A stretch of DNA of 64,000 nt from Prochlorococcus sp. AG-409-K04 (GCA_003215555.1 QCKE01000003.1:1-64000), one strand, 5' to 3'; positions 9,162 through 19,502 are shown, numbered from the stretch's first letter. Notes: a model not told the origin generated them from the sequence alone. Program-made: numbers and translations.

Positions 9162-9842
9162 TTACGAATGCTCAATAATTTTTCCATCTTTAAATAAGGC
9201 TTTGCTTTTTGCTCTATAGGCAACTTCGTCTTCATGGGTAACAAGTACTACAGTGATTCCTTGAGAATGTAATTCATCAAATAAATTCAAAACATCCTCT
9301 GTGGTGTTTGAATCAAGAGCGCCAGTTGGTTCGTCGGCCAGTAGCAAGGAAGGTTTATTGATAATTGCTCTAGCTATTGCAACACGTTGTTGTTGTCCAC
9401 CGGAAAGTTGATTTGGCCTATTGTTCATTCTGTTGCTCAAGCCCACTCTTTCAAGTGCTATTTCTGCTAATTCTTTTCTTTCACGGGGAGGAGTGCAGGC
9501 ATAAAGCATTGGCAGCATTACGTTTTCTAAAGCTGTCGCATCATGCAATAAATGAAATTGTTGGAAAACGAAGCCTAGTTCTTGGTTGCGTAAATCTGCA
9601 AGTTCATCATCGTTTAAGTCTTCGATGGAATTTCCATTGAGTTGATATATGCCGTTGCTTGGTCGATCAAGACATCCAAGAATGTTCATAGCAGTACTTT
9701 TGCCAGATCCGCTTGCTCCCATCACTGCCAGATAATCTCCTTGAAAGACTTCTAGGTTTAAATTATCTAAGGCTTTTACAACTAACTCTCCTTGACCATA
9801 ATGCTTGCTTACATTGGTTAGTTTTGCAACGAGTTTCGACAT
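9162..9842 (-). CDS. ABC transporter ATP-binding protein, DevA/LolD/MacB type
   Basis: Cytoplasmic ATPase of a type VII ABC system. It has Walker [10 protein letters not shown], the Q-loop QQFHLL, signature [14 protein letters not shown], Walker [14 protein letters not shown] and the H-loop VLVTHE. The GALDS/LADEPTG form and 226-residue length fit the DevA/LolD/MacB group, which drives lipoprotein or outer-envelope export. It starts only 5 bp after the ndhB stop on the same strand and so is probably cotranscribed. No DevB/DevC-type permease lies beside it, so the partner is elsewhere or unknown. ATG at 9842 is preferred to the GTG one codon upstream. Confidence 0.88.
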   Translation of the reverse strand: MSKLVAKLTNVSKHYGQGELVVKALDNLNLEVFQGDYLAVMGASGSGKSTAMNILGCLDRPSNGIYQLNGNSIEDLNDDELADLRNQELGFVFQQFHLLHDATALENVMLPMLYACTPPRERKELAEIALERVGLSNRMNNRPNQLSGGQQQRVAIARAIINKPSLLLADEPTGALDSNTTEDVLNLFDELHSQGITVVLVTHEDEVAYRAKSKALFKDGKIIEHS

Positions 9843-9847
9843 CACTA

Positions 9848-11422
9848 TTAACCGATTACACCCTTGTTTGCAGCTTGTGCTAATGCGTCTTGAAGAATGG
9901 GTGTCCCAGCTACAGCACTATTGGCCCATTGAAATAGTGGATTAGAGAGAATCCCACCAATTGCTGTTGCGAAAACACAAGTTAGCAAGGCAAATTTCAA
10001 AGTGGGGATTCCAAGAGATTTAAATTGTATTGCTGGATAAGATCTTACTAATTCAGATGCTTCCTGAGGTTCTTTGACAACCATCATCTTGATCACAGAA
10101 ATATAGTAATAAATTGATATTACTGAAGTTACTAGGCCAACAATTACTAACAAATATTCTCCATCCGACCAACCAGCAAAGAAAAGATATATTTTGCCAA
10201 AGAATCCAAGCATAGGTGGAATGCCTCCCAATGATAGGAGGCAAAGACTTAAACCAAGTGTAATCAAAGGATCTTTTTGGTAGAGACCAGCATAATCAGC
10301 AATTTTGTCACTTCCAGTTCTAAGAGTAAAAAGAATAATGCATGCAAATGCTCCAAGATTCATGAATAAGTATGCAGCCATATAGAGAATCATTGCGGCA
10401 TAGCCTTCTTCTGTTCCGCATACAAGTCCGATCATTACAAAACCAGCCTGACCAATAGAGCTATATGCAAGCATTCTTTTCATTGAAGTTTGAGCAAGTG
10501 CTACTACGTTCCCTAATGTCATGCTTAAAACTGCTAGCACAGTGAAAAGAAGTTTCCATTGCATATCGAATGCACTAAAACATCCCACAAGAAGCCTTAT
10601 AGCCAGAGCGAAACCTGCAGCTTTAGATCCAACTGAAAGGAATGCAACTACTGGTGTCGGAGATCCTTCGTAAACATCTGGAGTCCATTGATGGAAAGGT
10701 ACTGCAGCTATTTTGAAAGCCACTGTTGCAAGAATGAATACTAGGGCTAAAGCTGCTAGTGGAGTTGGACTAATTTGAAGTGCAATTCCAATACTCGTAA
10801 GGTTAGTTGATCCGCTCAGTCCATAAAGAAGAGATGCACCATATAGGAAGACTGCGGCGGCGGCTGATCCAACTAACAAATATTTCAGCGCTGCTTCTGA
10901 GCTTCTTGCATCGCTCTTTAAATATCCAGATAGTAGGTAACTTGCAACTGATAAGGTCTCTAAGGATATAAAAACACTAATTAGGTCTGAAGATCCACAT
11001 AAAAGCATTGCTCCTAAAGTGGCTGCAAGAAGAATTGCTGCATATTCTCCTATAGGACTTCCATTTTGCTCAGCATATTCCCAGCTAATAAGAAGCGAAA
11101 TTAATGTTGAAAGTGCGACAACTGCTCTGAATGCAATTGAGAAATTGTCACCCACAAATGCTCCAAGAAACGATGATTCAACAATTGAATTCCATTGACT
11201 TGCAAGAACTATTAATGAACTGCCTAAGCCTGCATAGCAAATAGGTGGAGACCATCTTTTGGAGGTTTCTTCTCCAGCTAGATCAACTAACAAAGTTCCA
11301 ATTAGGGCTAAAAGTACAAAGCCTTCTGGGAGAATTGCTTGAGCATTAAGAGAAAGGCTTAGCAAGTCTTCAGGGTTGGACATTGCTTGAGTAGTTAAAA
11401 GAAGTTCAGCCATATAGGTCAT
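9848..11422 (-). CDS. ndhB: NAD(P)H-quinone oxidoreductase (NDH-1) subunit 2, NdhB
   Basis: Proton-pumping antiporter-like membrane subunit of the thylakoid NDH-1 complex, used in respiration, cyclic electron flow and CO2 uptake. The 524-residue protein has about 14 hydrophobic helices and the conserved NuoN/NdhB core: the EYAE and [18 protein letters not shown] segment, lysines in [17 protein letters not shown], the [24 protein letters not shown] region and [12 protein letters not shown]. An alternative start MAELLLT lies three codons inside. It is divergent from topA (134 bp) and followed by the ABC ATPase gene 5 bp downstream. Confidence 0.96.
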   Translation of the reverse strand: MTYMAELLLTTQAMSNPEDLLSLSLNAQAILPEGFVLLALIGTLLVDLAGEETSKRWSPPICYAGLGSSLIVLASQWNSIVESSFLGAFVGDNFSIAFRAVVALSTLISLLISWEYAEQNGSPIGEYAAILLAATLGAMLLCGSSDLISVFISLETLSVASYLLSGYLKSDARSSEAALKYLLVGSAAAAVFLYGASLLYGLSGSTNLTSIGIALQISPTPLAALALVFILATVAFKIAAVPFHQWTPDVYEGSPTPVVAFLSVGSKAAGFALAIRLLVGCFSAFDMQWKLLFTVLAVLSMTLGNVVALAQTSMKRMLAYSSIGQAGFVMIGLVCGTEEGYAAMILYMAAYLFMNLGAFACIILFTLRTGSDKIADYAGLYQKDPLITLGLSLCLLSLGGIPPMLGFFGKIYLFFAGWSDGEYLLVIVGLVTSVISIYYYISVIKMMVVKEPQEASELVRSYPAIQFKSLGIPTLKFALLTCVFATAIGGILSNPLFQWANSAVAGTPILQDALAQAANKGVIG

Positions 11423-11556
11423 TTTATTTTTTAGTTGCCAGAAAAGAAAAGTCTATGTTTTTTAACTCTAGCGATGTTATGAATTATGCCTTAGTTATGC
11501 AATTGGTCTATGCATTTTGGACCATGATGCGATAAAGATAAATAACAGTTGTTTGT

Positions 11557-14232
11557 TTGCCTGTGGGGCACACCTTGGTCATCGTCGAAAGTCCGACAAA
11601 AGCAAGAACGATAAAAAGCTTTTTGCCTAAAGACTTTCAAGTAATTGCTTCGATGGGGCATGTTAGGGATCTTCCTAGAGGTGCTAGTGAGATTCCTGCT
11701 GCAATGAAGAAAGAAAAATGGTCGAGAATCGGCGTAAATGCTTCTGCGGATTTTGAGCCTTTGTATGTTGTTCCTAAAGATAAGAAAAAAGTTGTTAGGG
11801 AATTGAAGTCAGCATTAAAGGATGCGAAAGAAGTCTTGCTTGCTACTGATGAAGACCGAGAGGGAGAGAGTATTAGTTGGCATCTGTTGGAATTGTTGAA
11901 ACCAAAAGTGCCTACAAAAAGAATGGTTTTTCATGAGATAACAAAACAAGCAATTCAAAAAGCGCTTCAGAAACCTAGAGATTTAGATATGGAGTTAGTT
12001 CATGCTCAAGAAACAAGAAGAATTCTGGACAGATTAGTGGGCTATACACTTTCACCACTTTTGTGGAAGAAAGTTGCATGGGGCCTTTCAGCGGGAAGAG
12101 TTCAATCTGTTTCAGTTAGGCTTCTAGTTAAACGTGAGAGAGAAAGAAGAGCTTTTAAAACTTCTTCTTATTGGGATTTGAAAACTACTTTAGAGAAAAA
12201 TAAATTTCCTATAGAGGCCCGTTTGATTGTTCTGGATGATAAAAGAATTGCAAAGGGAACTGATTTTGATGAGCAGACAGGAAAGATTAAAAAAGGAAGT
12301 GAGGCTAAGCTTCTAACAGAACCAGTTTCAAAAGATCTGGCGGATTTATTCAGAAAAAATAAGTGGATAGTTAAATCAGTTGAAAAAAAGCCGACTATTA
12401 GAAAGCCTGTCCCTCCTTTTACAACTAGCACTCTTCAACAAGAAGCAAATCGAAAGTTGAGATTGTCTGCTAGAGAAACTATGCGATGCGCTCAAGGTTT
12501 ATATGAAAGAGGTTTTATCACATATATGAGGACAGATTCAGTTAACTTGTCTCAGCAGGCAATTAGTGCTGCAAGACAATGTGTTGAATTGCGCTATGGG
12601 AAAGAATATTTAAGTCAGTCTCCTAGAAAGTTCAGTTCCAATACAAGAAATGCACAAGAGGCTCATGAAGCAATTAGACCTGCTGGTGAAACTTTTAAAA
12701 TGCCCAATGAAACTGGTCTAAGTGGGAGAGATTTGTCTTTGTATGAACTTATTTGGAAACGAACAGTTGCAAGCCAGATGGCTGAAGCAAAGTTGACGAT
12801 GTTGTCTGTTGATATCAATGTATGTGATGCGATTTTTAGGGCCACCGGTAAAAATATTGATTTCCCTGGTTTTTTTAGGGCTTATGTGGAAGGTAGTGAT
12901 GATCCAGAAGCCGCTTTGGAAGGCAAGGAAATTCTTTTACCTTTACTATCTCCCGGAGATGAGCTTGCAGTAAAGACCGTTGATGCTGTTGGACATATTA
13001 CAAAGCCTCCGGCTAGATATAGTGAGGCTTCTTTGGTCAAAACTCTAGAAAAGGAAGGTATTGGAAGACCATCAACTTATGCAAGCATTATTGGAACTAT
13101 TGTTGATAGAGGATATGCATCTTTAACATCCAACTCTCTTGCACCAACTTTTACTGCTTTTGCAGTTACGTCACTTTTAGAAGAACATTTCCCAGATTTG
13201 GTTGATACGACTTTTACAGCTCGCATGGAATCTTCTTTAGATGAAATTTCTTCTGGTTCTTTAAACTGGCTTCCATATTTGGAGTCATTTTATAAAGGCC
13301 GAAAGGGTTTGGCTGCACAGGTAGATAAGAGAGAAGGAGACATTGATGGCAAGGCTTATAGAAAAGTTGATCTAGAAGGTATTTCTGGCACAGTCCGTAT
13401 TGGGTCAAATGGACCTTGGCTGGAGGGCAAGAGGATTAATGAAGATGGTGAAGAGGTTGATGCAAAAGGTAATTTGCCTATGGATATCACCCCTGGTGAT
13501 TTGGATCAAGAGAAAGTAAAGCAAATCCTTGACGGACCTTCAGATCTTGGAATTCATCCTGATACTGGAGAAAAGGTTTATCTTCGATTTGGACCATGGG
13601 GACCTTTTGTTCAACTCGGAGAAGGTATAGACAAGAAGGAAAAGCCTAGGCGTGCATCTCTTCCAAAAGATATAAAAACAGAAGAACTTTCATTAGATCA
13701 AGCTGTAAAACTTTTGAGTTTGCCTCGTCTCTTAGGTGAACACCCTGAAGGCGGTAAAGTTGAGGCTAGAACCGGTCAATTTGGTCCTTATGTTGTTTGG
13801 GATAAAGGTAATGGGGAAAAACCTGACAATCGATCCTTGAAAAAAGAAGATGATGTTTATGAAATTGAATTAAAACGTGCTCTAGAATTATTAGCTATTC
13901 CTAAATTAGGAAGAGGGGGAAGAATAGCTCTTCGAGATCTTGGTATTCCAAAAGGAGAGAAGGAAAATATTTTTATATATAATGGACCCTATGGATTGTA
14001 TGTAAAGCAAGGCAAAGTTAATGCCTCATTGCCAAAAGACAAAAAAGCTGATGATATTAATATTGATGAAGCTATTGAGTTGTTAAAAGCTAAGAAACCA
14101 AATAGAAAGAATACTTCAACAAGAAATAAAAGTAAGAAAATTTCTTCTAAAGCAAAGTCTTCGAAGGCAATGAAATCTGCTAAGTTAAATGTAAATTCAG
14201 ATTTAGGTGTAAAATCTAAAGAAGAAAAATGA
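11557..14232 (+). CDS. topA: DNA topoisomerase I (type IA)
   Basis: Relaxes negative supercoils by transient single-strand cleavage. The N-terminal TOPRIM domain contains IVESPTKA and the acidic D98-E-D100-R-E102-G-E cluster that binds Mg2+. The catalytic tyrosine is Tyr323 in ITYMRTDS. The C-terminal half carries several GPYG/GPWG/GPFV-type topoisomerase repeats instead of classical zinc fingers and ends in a lysine/serine-rich tail after about residue 845. The frame opens with TTG at 11557; a GTG two codons later is an equally good start. Its stop overlaps the next gene by 4 bp (ATGA), suggesting translational coupling. Confidence 0.95.
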   Translation: MPVGHTLVIVESPTKARTIKSFLPKDFQVIASMGHVRDLPRGASEIPAAMKKEKWSRIGVNASADFEPLYVVPKDKKKVVRELKSALKDAKEVLLATDEDREGESISWHLLELLKPKVPTKRMVFHEITKQAIQKALQKPRDLDMELVHAQETRRILDRLVGYTLSPLLWKKVAWGLSAGRVQSVSVRLLVKRERERRAFKTSSYWDLKTTLEKNKFPIEARLIVLDDKRIAKGTDFDEQTGKIKKGSEAKLLTEPVSKDLADLFRKNKWIVKSVEKKPTIRKPVPPFTTSTLQQEANRKLRLSARETMRCAQGLYERGFITYMRTDSVNLSQQAISAARQCVELRYGKEYLSQSPRKFSSNTRNAQEAHEAIRPAGETFKMPNETGLSGRDLSLYELIWKRTVASQMAEAKLTMLSVDINVCDAIFRATGKNIDFPGFFRAYVEGSDDPEAALEGKEILLPLLSPGDELAVKTVDAVGHITKPPARYSEASLVKTLEKEGIGRPSTYASIIGTIVDRGYASLTSNSLAPTFTAFAVTSLLEEHFPDLVDTTFTARMESSLDEISSGSLNWLPYLESFYKGRKGLAAQVDKREGDIDGKAYRKVDLEGISGTVRIGSNGPWLEGKRINEDGEEVDAKGNLPMDITPGDLDQEKVKQILDGPSDLGIHPDTGEKVYLRFGPWGPFVQLGEGIDKKEKPRRASLPKDIKTEELSLDQAVKLLSLPRLLGEHPEGGKVEARTGQFGPYVVWDKGNGEKPDNRSLKKEDDVYEIELKRALELLAIPKLGRGGRIALRDLGIPKGEKENIFIYNGPYGLYVKQGKVNASLPKDKKADDINIDEAIELLKAKKPNRKNTSTRNKSKKISSKAKSSKAMKSAKLNVNSDLGVKSKEEK

Positions 14233-14726
14233 ATTTTTATAATAAAATTTTGATACATAATTCGATAAAAATATTTTTATTTTTGTTCTGTTCTCTTTAT
14301 ATTCAGGCATGCTCAGATTCAAATTTTGGGAGAAAATTGGAAGATAGCTTTGATTCGCCTTTAAGCTATGAGGAAAAACAAAATTCTTTAGAAGTAAAAA
14401 AAGAAATGAGCCCTGCTTTAAGTAAAACAGAAAATACACTTCCGAAGAAAAAATCTATTAATAAATCTTCTATATTGGAAAACAAAGCTAATCTGGTAGA
14501 GGAGAGAAAAAAGAAAAAGAACAACATGCTTTCTTCAAAGAAAGAAAGATCATTTTTATATACTCCGCAGCCATATCGAATTATTCTTAAACTTTCTGCA
14601 GCAAATCCTTCAGCTCCAGCTGAACAAGTTACTAGTGTTTTGCGTGAAGCTGGAGTAGTTTTTGAAGTTGAGAAGATAGAAAGATTTGAAGAGAAAAAGG
14701 TACTTAAAAATACATCTATGAGGTAG
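14229..14726 (+). CDS. Putative lipoprotein, unknown function
   Basis: A 165-residue protein with a short positively charged start, a hydrophobic stretch (about 13-26) and a lipobox-like YIQAC with Cys28, so it is probably exported and lipidated. Residues 35-115 are a low-complexity, lysine-rich, probably disordered region. The last ~50 residues (from about 117) look folded (YRIILKLSAANPSAPAEQV, then VFEVEKIERF). The ATG overlaps the topA stop by 4 bp, and the DUF2232 gene follows after 5 bp. I do not recognise the family. The topA coupling is only positional. Confidence 0.7.
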   Translation: MNFYNKILIHNSIKIFLFLFCSLYIQACSDSNFGRKLEDSFDSPLSYEEKQNSLEVKKEMSPALSKTENTLPKKKSINKSSILENKANLVEERKKKKNNMLSSKKERSFLYTPQPYRIILKLSAANPSAPAEQVTSVLREAGVVFEVEKIERFEEKKVLKNTSMR

Positions 14727-14731
14727 ATGTT

Positions 14732-15418
14732 TTGGAAGATTTTAATAGCTATTTATTTCGAAAAAGACAAAATACGCAAAAGCCTCTTTCAAGAAGACAA
14801 GCTATTCGTTTAGTCGAAACTTCTTACTTGGCAGCTGCATCAGCTTTGCTATGGATAGCTCTTTATTATTTGCCTATTGGAGGGGCCTTGTTTCGACTTG
14901 CTTTGCCTCTACCTTTAGCCCTTTTACAGGTCAGGAGAGGGACTTCCTCAGGAGTTGAAGGGGTGACACTCTTGGTAATACTTTTAATAGCGCTAATGGG
15001 GCCAATTAGAGGGCCTTTGGTCTTGTTCCCATATGGATTCCTTTCTCTTTGGTTAGGGTGGAGCTGGTTTAAAGAATTGAATTGGTGGTGGAGTTGGGGA
15101 GTGGGTGTGTTGATTGGTACTTTTGGATTTCTTGTAAGAGTATTTTTGTTGTCATTGTTGGTTGGAGAGAATTTGTGGATTGTAGTTAGTAGGGCTGGAG
15201 CACTATTGTTAGAACGCGTGATTTCTCTTTTTGACATAGCTTTTGTTCCGGACTTGTTGTTTGTTCAAATTGTTTCGTTACTATTAGTTGTCTTACAGGA
15301 GTTTGTATTTGTTTTTACTTTGCATGCAGTTGCTTTCTGGATTTTTCCCAAATTGTATGCACCTATTCCAATTCCACCTCGAATACTAAATCGTTTGCTT
15401 TTGTGGGACCCAGTGTGA
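14732..15418 (+). CDS. Multi-spanning membrane protein, DUF2232 (YybS-like)
   Basis: A 228-residue integral membrane protein with about five to six hydrophobic helices (near 28-48, 50-62, 72-95, 110-135, 150-175, 180-205). The pattern, with the conserved [22 protein letters not shown] start and [10 protein letters not shown], resembles the DUF2232 family, whose role is unknown; some relatives resemble ECF-type substrate-binding membrane proteins, but I cannot claim transport. The start is TTG at 14732, because the nearby ATG at 14727 is out of frame. Its stop overlaps the GTG of the CobT-like gene (GTGA at 15415), so the two are translationally coupled. Confidence 0.75.
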   Translation: MEDFNSYLFRKRQNTQKPLSRRQAIRLVETSYLAAASALLWIALYYLPIGGALFRLALPLPLALLQVRRGTSSGVEGVTLLVILLIALMGPIRGPLVLFPYGFLSLWLGWSWFKELNWWWSWGVGVLIGTFGFLVRVFLLSLLVGENLWIVVSRAGALLLERVISLFDIAFVPDLLFVQIVSLLLVVLQEFVFVFTLHAVAFWIFPKLYAPIPIPPRILNRLLLWDPV

Positions 15419-16599
15419 AAAAAATTGATAGGATGAGTAAGTTCCGTCAACTCCCAGGTGGATGCAACGCTTTTGGTAAAGCTTCATCAGTATTTTCATT
15501 AAATCGATGGATAAAGACTTGGACTGATTCTGTTGATTGTATACATAGCATTTTGGTTTTAGCATGCACAAAGACTGCAGAGATTGAAGGTATTTCTGCC
15601 GCTGGTGCTACAAAAGAATCGAGACGTTTTACTGCCCTTGCAGATGCAGAATTGCTACTGCAAGGGCCATTGTGTTCACGAAAGTGGTCTTTGCCTCCAC
15701 TCCCTGCAGGAGTATCTCCTGCGTTGATTAGTCATGTGGCTTCTCGATTCATTAACGTTAAATCAGTAGTCGTTAACCTTGGATTGCCTCACCCTGCTAC
15801 CTTCCCCTGTTTACATGTTGATCCTTCTTTATGTGGTCCATCAAATTGTTTGACTACGGGAAAAGCTATGAATCTTAAGCGTGTAGAAAACCTTTGGAAA
15901 GACGGTTTTACTTTGGGGATGAGTTTAAAACATCCATTGCTAATATCTGAATGTGTCCCTGCTGGAACGACTACTGCACTTGCTGTGTTAACTGGATTAG
16001 GACTTAAAGTGGGGAATTTGATTAGTGGAAGCAATCAGATACCTCCAGTTGAATTAAAACAGAGTTTGGTTCAAGAAGGGCTTCAATCAGCAGATCTTGG
16101 AGAGAAACCTTTGCCAAGAAAATTGTTGGCTGCTGTAGGTGATCCTTTTCAACCTTTTGCTGTTGGATTATTGCTCGGGGCAAGACAAATCAGGCTGCCA
16201 GTCTTGCTAGGAGGAGGAAGTCAAATGTTAGCAGTCTTAGCGATTGCATTGGCTTCACTAGATGTATCATTAAGAGCAGATTTCTTGAAAGATGTCTCAA
16301 TTGGTACAACTGGTTGGCTTGTATCAGAAAAAATCTCTTCTTTTGAAAAGAAGAGTGAATTTGATCTTTTAATTAATAAGATAGAGGATTTTTTTGAAGT
16401 ATCCCTTTTATGTTTGTCTTCGAATTTAGATTTTTCTATGAGTTCTAAAAAAGTTTTGCGTGATTATGAACTTGGATTTATAAAGGAAGGCGTGGGCGCT
16501 GGTGCTTTGTCTTTGTTGGCACAGATTAATGGTTTTAGTTGTAAGCAATTGCTAAGAGGCTTTGAATCGGCTGTGGAACAATTGCAAGATGAGGCTTAG
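15415..16599 (+). CDS. CobT-like nicotinate-nucleotide-dependent phosphoribosyltransferase (TIGR00303 type)
   Basis: Member of the nicotinate-nucleotide:dimethylbenzimidazole phosphoribosyltransferase superfamily, in the divergent form cyanobacteria carry instead of classical CobT. It is expected to activate the lower-ligand base in cobamide synthesis; picocyanobacteria make pseudocobalamin with adenine as the base, so the substrate may differ from DMB. Supporting sequence includes the glycine-rich [13 protein letters not shown] near 195 and [15 protein letters not shown] near 260. The GTG at 15415 overlaps the preceding stop by 4 bp; ATG at 15433 ([10 protein letters not shown]) is the alternative. 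The function is inferred from the family, and cobM in the same window fits the pathway. Confidence 0.8.
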   Translation: MKKIDRMSKFRQLPGGCNAFGKASSVFSLNRWIKTWTDSVDCIHSILVLACTKTAEIEGISAAGATKESRRFTALADAELLLQGPLCSRKWSLPPLPAGVSPALISHVASRFINVKSVVVNLGLPHPATFPCLHVDPSLCGPSNCLTTGKAMNLKRVENLWKDGFTLGMSLKHPLLISECVPAGTTTALAVLTGLGLKVGNLISGSNQIPPVELKQSLVQEGLQSADLGEKPLPRKLLAAVGDPFQPFAVGLLLGARQIRLPVLLGGGSQMLAVLAIALASLDVSLRADFLKDVSIGTTGWLVSEKISSFEKKSEFDLLINKIEDFFEVSLLCLSSNLDFSMSSKKVLRDYELGFIKEGVGAGALSLLAQINGFSCKQLLRGFESAVEQLQDEA

Positions 16600-16630
16600 T
16601 TATGTTGAGATTGGCTTGTAATATTTGAAT

Positions 16631-17632
16631 ATGAAACAAGGGAAAATAGGAAGGAGAGACTTTATTCGACTTGCCGGGTTGACAAGTTTGTTATTTCTGT
16701 CTGGATGTTCTAATTCTGTTCATACACCAACTATTAGCGTCCCTAAAGGTCTTTTTTCTAGAGATCTTCTGAAGACATTACCTTCGCCATGGAAAATTCA
16801 CTTTTTTGATGCACAACTGTCAAATGATTTGTACAAATCTCAATTAGGAAATGATGCTGATCTTCTACTTTTGGGTGACGGTTGGTTACAGGACTGTCCA
16901 TTTGAAGAATTTCAGCCGATTGATTCGGAGAACGCATATGAACGATTAAGCAGTCAAGCGATTTCATTTTTAAATACCTACCCTGAAGAGCTTTCTTCTT
17001 TGATTTTTCCACTAGCGGTTAGCCCTTGGGTGTTGATCTTTAGAGGGCATCATGATTTAGTGAATAGAGTCAACGATACTTGGGATGTCCTTTTAGAACC
17101 TGAATTAAAAGATCAGATAGTTTTGCCTAGTAGTGCAAGAGTAATAATTTCTATAGCTAATTGTATGAAGCATGTTGATTCTTTAAGGTTGTTAAGGTCT
17201 CAGACACAGATTTATGATGATAGAAATGCATTGAATTGGTTGCTTTCAGGTAAAGCATCGGTTGCTATGTTACCTATGCAATATTGTGTAAAGAAGTTGA
17301 TAAGTGATCCGCGGTTAAGCATCGTAATACCCAAGCAAGGTTCACCTTTGAATTGGACTTGTTTGATGCGACCAAAATCATCTTTTCAACCCTTTCCATT
17401 TGAATGGATTCAGGAAACATATAATCTTCCTTTGGCTGTAAACTTCCTTTCAAGAGGAGTCATTCCACCTCTTCCTTATCCTGAATTAAGAAAGGCTATA
17501 AGTTATCTTCCGGACAAAATTCAATCGCTTTATATGATGAATGAATCTTTTCAAAATTGTTGGTCTTTACCTCCATTAAATAGTGATGAAATAAGTTTAC
17601 TTGAGGATCTTTGGCTGACTTCATCTCCATAA
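16631..17632 (+). CDS. Tat-type lipoprotein, solute-binding-protein-like
   Basis: Exported protein with a twin-arginine signal G-R-R-D-F-I-R near residue 8, a hydrophobic core and a lipobox LSGC near residue 27, so it should be folded in the cytoplasm, moved by Tat and lipidated. The rest reads like a spermidine/iron-type periplasmic binding protein: an alternating alpha/beta pattern with the segments SPWVLIFRGHHDLVNRVNDTWDVLLEPELKDQIVLPSSARV and AINYLPDKIQ-like helices near the end. No permease or ATPase is adjacent; the FutB-like permease at 61156 is a distant candidate partner. ATG at 16631 is preferred over TTG at 16625. It overlaps the convergent AKR gene by 12 bp. Confidence 0.7.
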   Translation: MKQGKIGRRDFIRLAGLTSLLFLSGCSNSVHTPTISVPKGLFSRDLLKTLPSPWKIHFFDAQLSNDLYKSQLGNDADLLLLGDGWLQDCPFEEFQPIDSENAYERLSSQAISFLNTYPEELSSLIFPLAVSPWVLIFRGHHDLVNRVNDTWDVLLEPELKDQIVLPSSARVIISIANCMKHVDSLRLLRSQTQIYDDRNALNWLLSGKASVAMLPMQYCVKKLISDPRLSIVIPKQGSPLNWTCLMRPKSSFQPFPFEWIQETYNLPLAVNFLSRGVIPPLPYPELRKAISYLPDKIQSLYMMNESFQNCWSLPPLNSDEISLLEDLWLTSSP

Positions 17633-18757
17633 CCTTCTTTTTGGAGTATCTCCTAGACTTTCATGAGTTTCTTTAAGTAGATTGGGGATTTCTAATTTAT
17701 TAGGGCATCTGGGAAGACAATCTCCACAATGTTGGCAAGCGCTTCCATCAACTTTTTCCCACCAATGACTTGCTCTACCTATAAGATTATATCTTTCTTT
17801 TGCAAATGTTTGTAGATCAAGGCCAAACGCAAGGTTTCGGAGCCGTAGGATTTCAGGGATCGGGACTTCTTTTGGGCAAGGTAAGCAATTTCTACATTGA
17901 CCACAAAATGTCTCTCCTAGTCGAGTTTTGCTTTTGTTCATTAAATGATTGATGGCATATTGTTCCTCTTTGCTTAATGGAGAATTGGCATTGATAAGTT
18001 TCTTTGCAATAAAGAAGTCCTCTTTTTTGTAGGCACCAAGAGTAAGTGTACTAATTCCTTGAGCTAATAAAAATCTATAAGCGAGTTCAATTGGTAAAAA
18101 GGGTGAACAGTCTTCAACTAATGTTTTGCTTGGGTGATGGAGATGCCCTCCTTTATCGGCAGGAGAAATTGCTAAAACTCCCATCCCTTTTTCTAGTGCT
18201 TTTATTGCTAGAGGTATTCTTGTTTGATCTAATAAATGTAGATGAAGGTTGCAGAAATTAAAGTGATTACTTTCAATTGCTTTTTTAATTAAAGAGTATG
18301 ATCCATGAGAACTAAATCCTATTTGTTCGATTAGGTCATTACTTTTAGCCCATTGAAGTAGTTCAGCTCCTTCTCCTGAGAGTGCCCAATTGAGGTGATC
18401 ATTCAAATTTAGACCATGGATTGCAAGATTATTTATTTTTTGAATTGATAGTGTTGATAAAATGTCTTCTATGTGCTTTTTCCCATTTGAGAAATTTAAT
18501 CCAGGTAAAATTTTACTTGTGATTATCCAGTCATTTATAGGTTTAATGCCTTCTGAATTTAGTTTTTTTAGAGATTCTCCTATAAATTTTTCTGAGGGAC
18601 CATACGCAGGTGCGGTTTCAATGTGGTTTATCCCAATCAAGCAAGCTTCTTTTATAACGGAATACATTTGTTCTACAGATTCAATTGCACGCATTGTCCC
18701 TAAAGTAAATAGGCTTACTTGTGGGCCAGTACCAAATCGATTGCGTTTTGCTTTCAT
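17621..18757 (-). CDS. Aldo/keto reductase with C-terminal [4Fe-4S] ferredoxin domain
   Basis: The N-terminal ~270 residues form an aldo/keto reductase barrel with HIETAPAYG (Tyr52 as the likely acid) and an NADPH-binding region. The last ~100 residues carry two cysteine clusters, C285-x2-C288-x2-C291-x2-C294 and C341-x2-C344-x2-C347-x3-C351-P, which fit two [4Fe-4S] sites. Such fusions could pass electrons between a ferredoxin-type donor and a carbonyl substrate, but the substrate is unknown. The first cluster has x2 rather than x3 before its last Cys. The 378-residue length is typical of the class. It converges on the Tat lipoprotein gene, overlapping it by 12 bp. Confidence 0.86.
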   Translation of the reverse strand: MKAKRNRFGTGPQVSLFTLGTMRAIESVEQMYSVIKEACLIGINHIETAPAYGPSEKFIGESLKKLNSEGIKPINDWIITSKILPGLNFSNGKKHIEDILSTLSIQKINNLAIHGLNLNDHLNWALSGEGAELLQWAKSNDLIEQIGFSSHGSYSLIKKAIESNHFNFCNLHLHLLDQTRIPLAIKALEKGMGVLAISPADKGGHLHHPSKTLVEDCSPFLPIELAYRFLLAQGISTLTLGAYKKEDFFIAKKLINANSPLSKEEQYAINHLMNKSKTRLGETFCGQCRNCLPCPKEVPIPEILRLRNLAFGLDLQTFAKERYNLIGRASHWWEKVDGSACQHCGDCLPRCPNKLEIPNLLKETHESLGDTPKRRLWR

Positions 18758-18836
18758 TCAACTAAAATTTGATTTTTGATTAATCAATACTTTTTCTAAA
18801 TTATGACTAAAGATTTGTTGTTTAGGTTTTTGTAAG

Positions 18837-19502
18837 ATGTTTACAGGTCTCATTCAATCCGTCGGCAAAATTCATCTTCAAGGGAAAGGAGTGTTAGTTG
18901 AAGTACCCTCTTCGTTTTCTAGTTTAATTCTTGGAGAAAGCATTTCTGTAAATGGTGTTTGTTTAACTGTTTCTTCATTGAGAAGTGAAGGCTTTTTAGC
19001 AGATGTCAGCGAAGAAACTTTAAAAAGAACTGCTCTTGGAGAGAAAGCCGCTTCTCAAGCATTTGTCAATTTAGAGAAAGCATTGCGCCTTTCTGATCGC
19101 CTTGGAGGACATTTAGTGAGTGGTCATGTTGATGGCTTGGGACAAGTGATTTCTATAAAAGCTTTGCCTCAATCTTGGCTTTTGCAAATCAAATGGAAAG
19201 ATCCTTTCTTTAAGAAATACACATGTAAAAAAGCTAGTATTGCTATTAATGGCGTAAGTCTGACAGTTTCAGATATCGAAGGAGAAGGGCATATTTTTTC
19301 AACTGCTGTTATTCCTCATACTTGGATTAATACTTCCTTGCAATACCTGAAAAGCGGGGAATTAGTGCATTTAGAAGCAGATCTTATGGCTAAATATGCA
19401 GAGAGCCTTTTACGAGATACAAGTGATGAATTAGCGATTGATTCAAATGAAAATAACTCTGAAATTTCTCAGGATTGGCTGGCTGATAATGGTTTCCTCT
19501 AA
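18837..19502 (+). CDS. ribE: Riboflavin synthase alpha chain
   Basis: Dismutates two 6,7-dimethyl-8-ribityllumazines to riboflavin and the pyrimidine precursor. The MFTGLIQ start is the family hallmark. Two lumazine-binding barrels repeat: the first has ISVNGVCLTVSSL (about 36-48) and the second IAINGVSLTVSDIEG (about 136-150); HLVSGHVDGLG (about 96-106) lies between them. The length of 221 residues matches the family. It is followed by a hairpin at 19496-19536 whose left arm includes the stop codon, and then the convergent cyAbrB gene. Some authors call this gene ribC. Confidence 0.95.
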   Translation: MFTGLIQSVGKIHLQGKGVLVEVPSSFSSLILGESISVNGVCLTVSSLRSEGFLADVSEETLKRTALGEKAASQAFVNLEKALRLSDRLGGHLVSGHVDGLGQVISIKALPQSWLLQIKWKDPFFKKYTCKKASIAINGVSLTVSDIEGEGHIFSTAVIPHTWINTSLQYLKSGELVHLEADLMAKYAESLLRDTSDELAIDSNENNSEISQDWLADNGFL

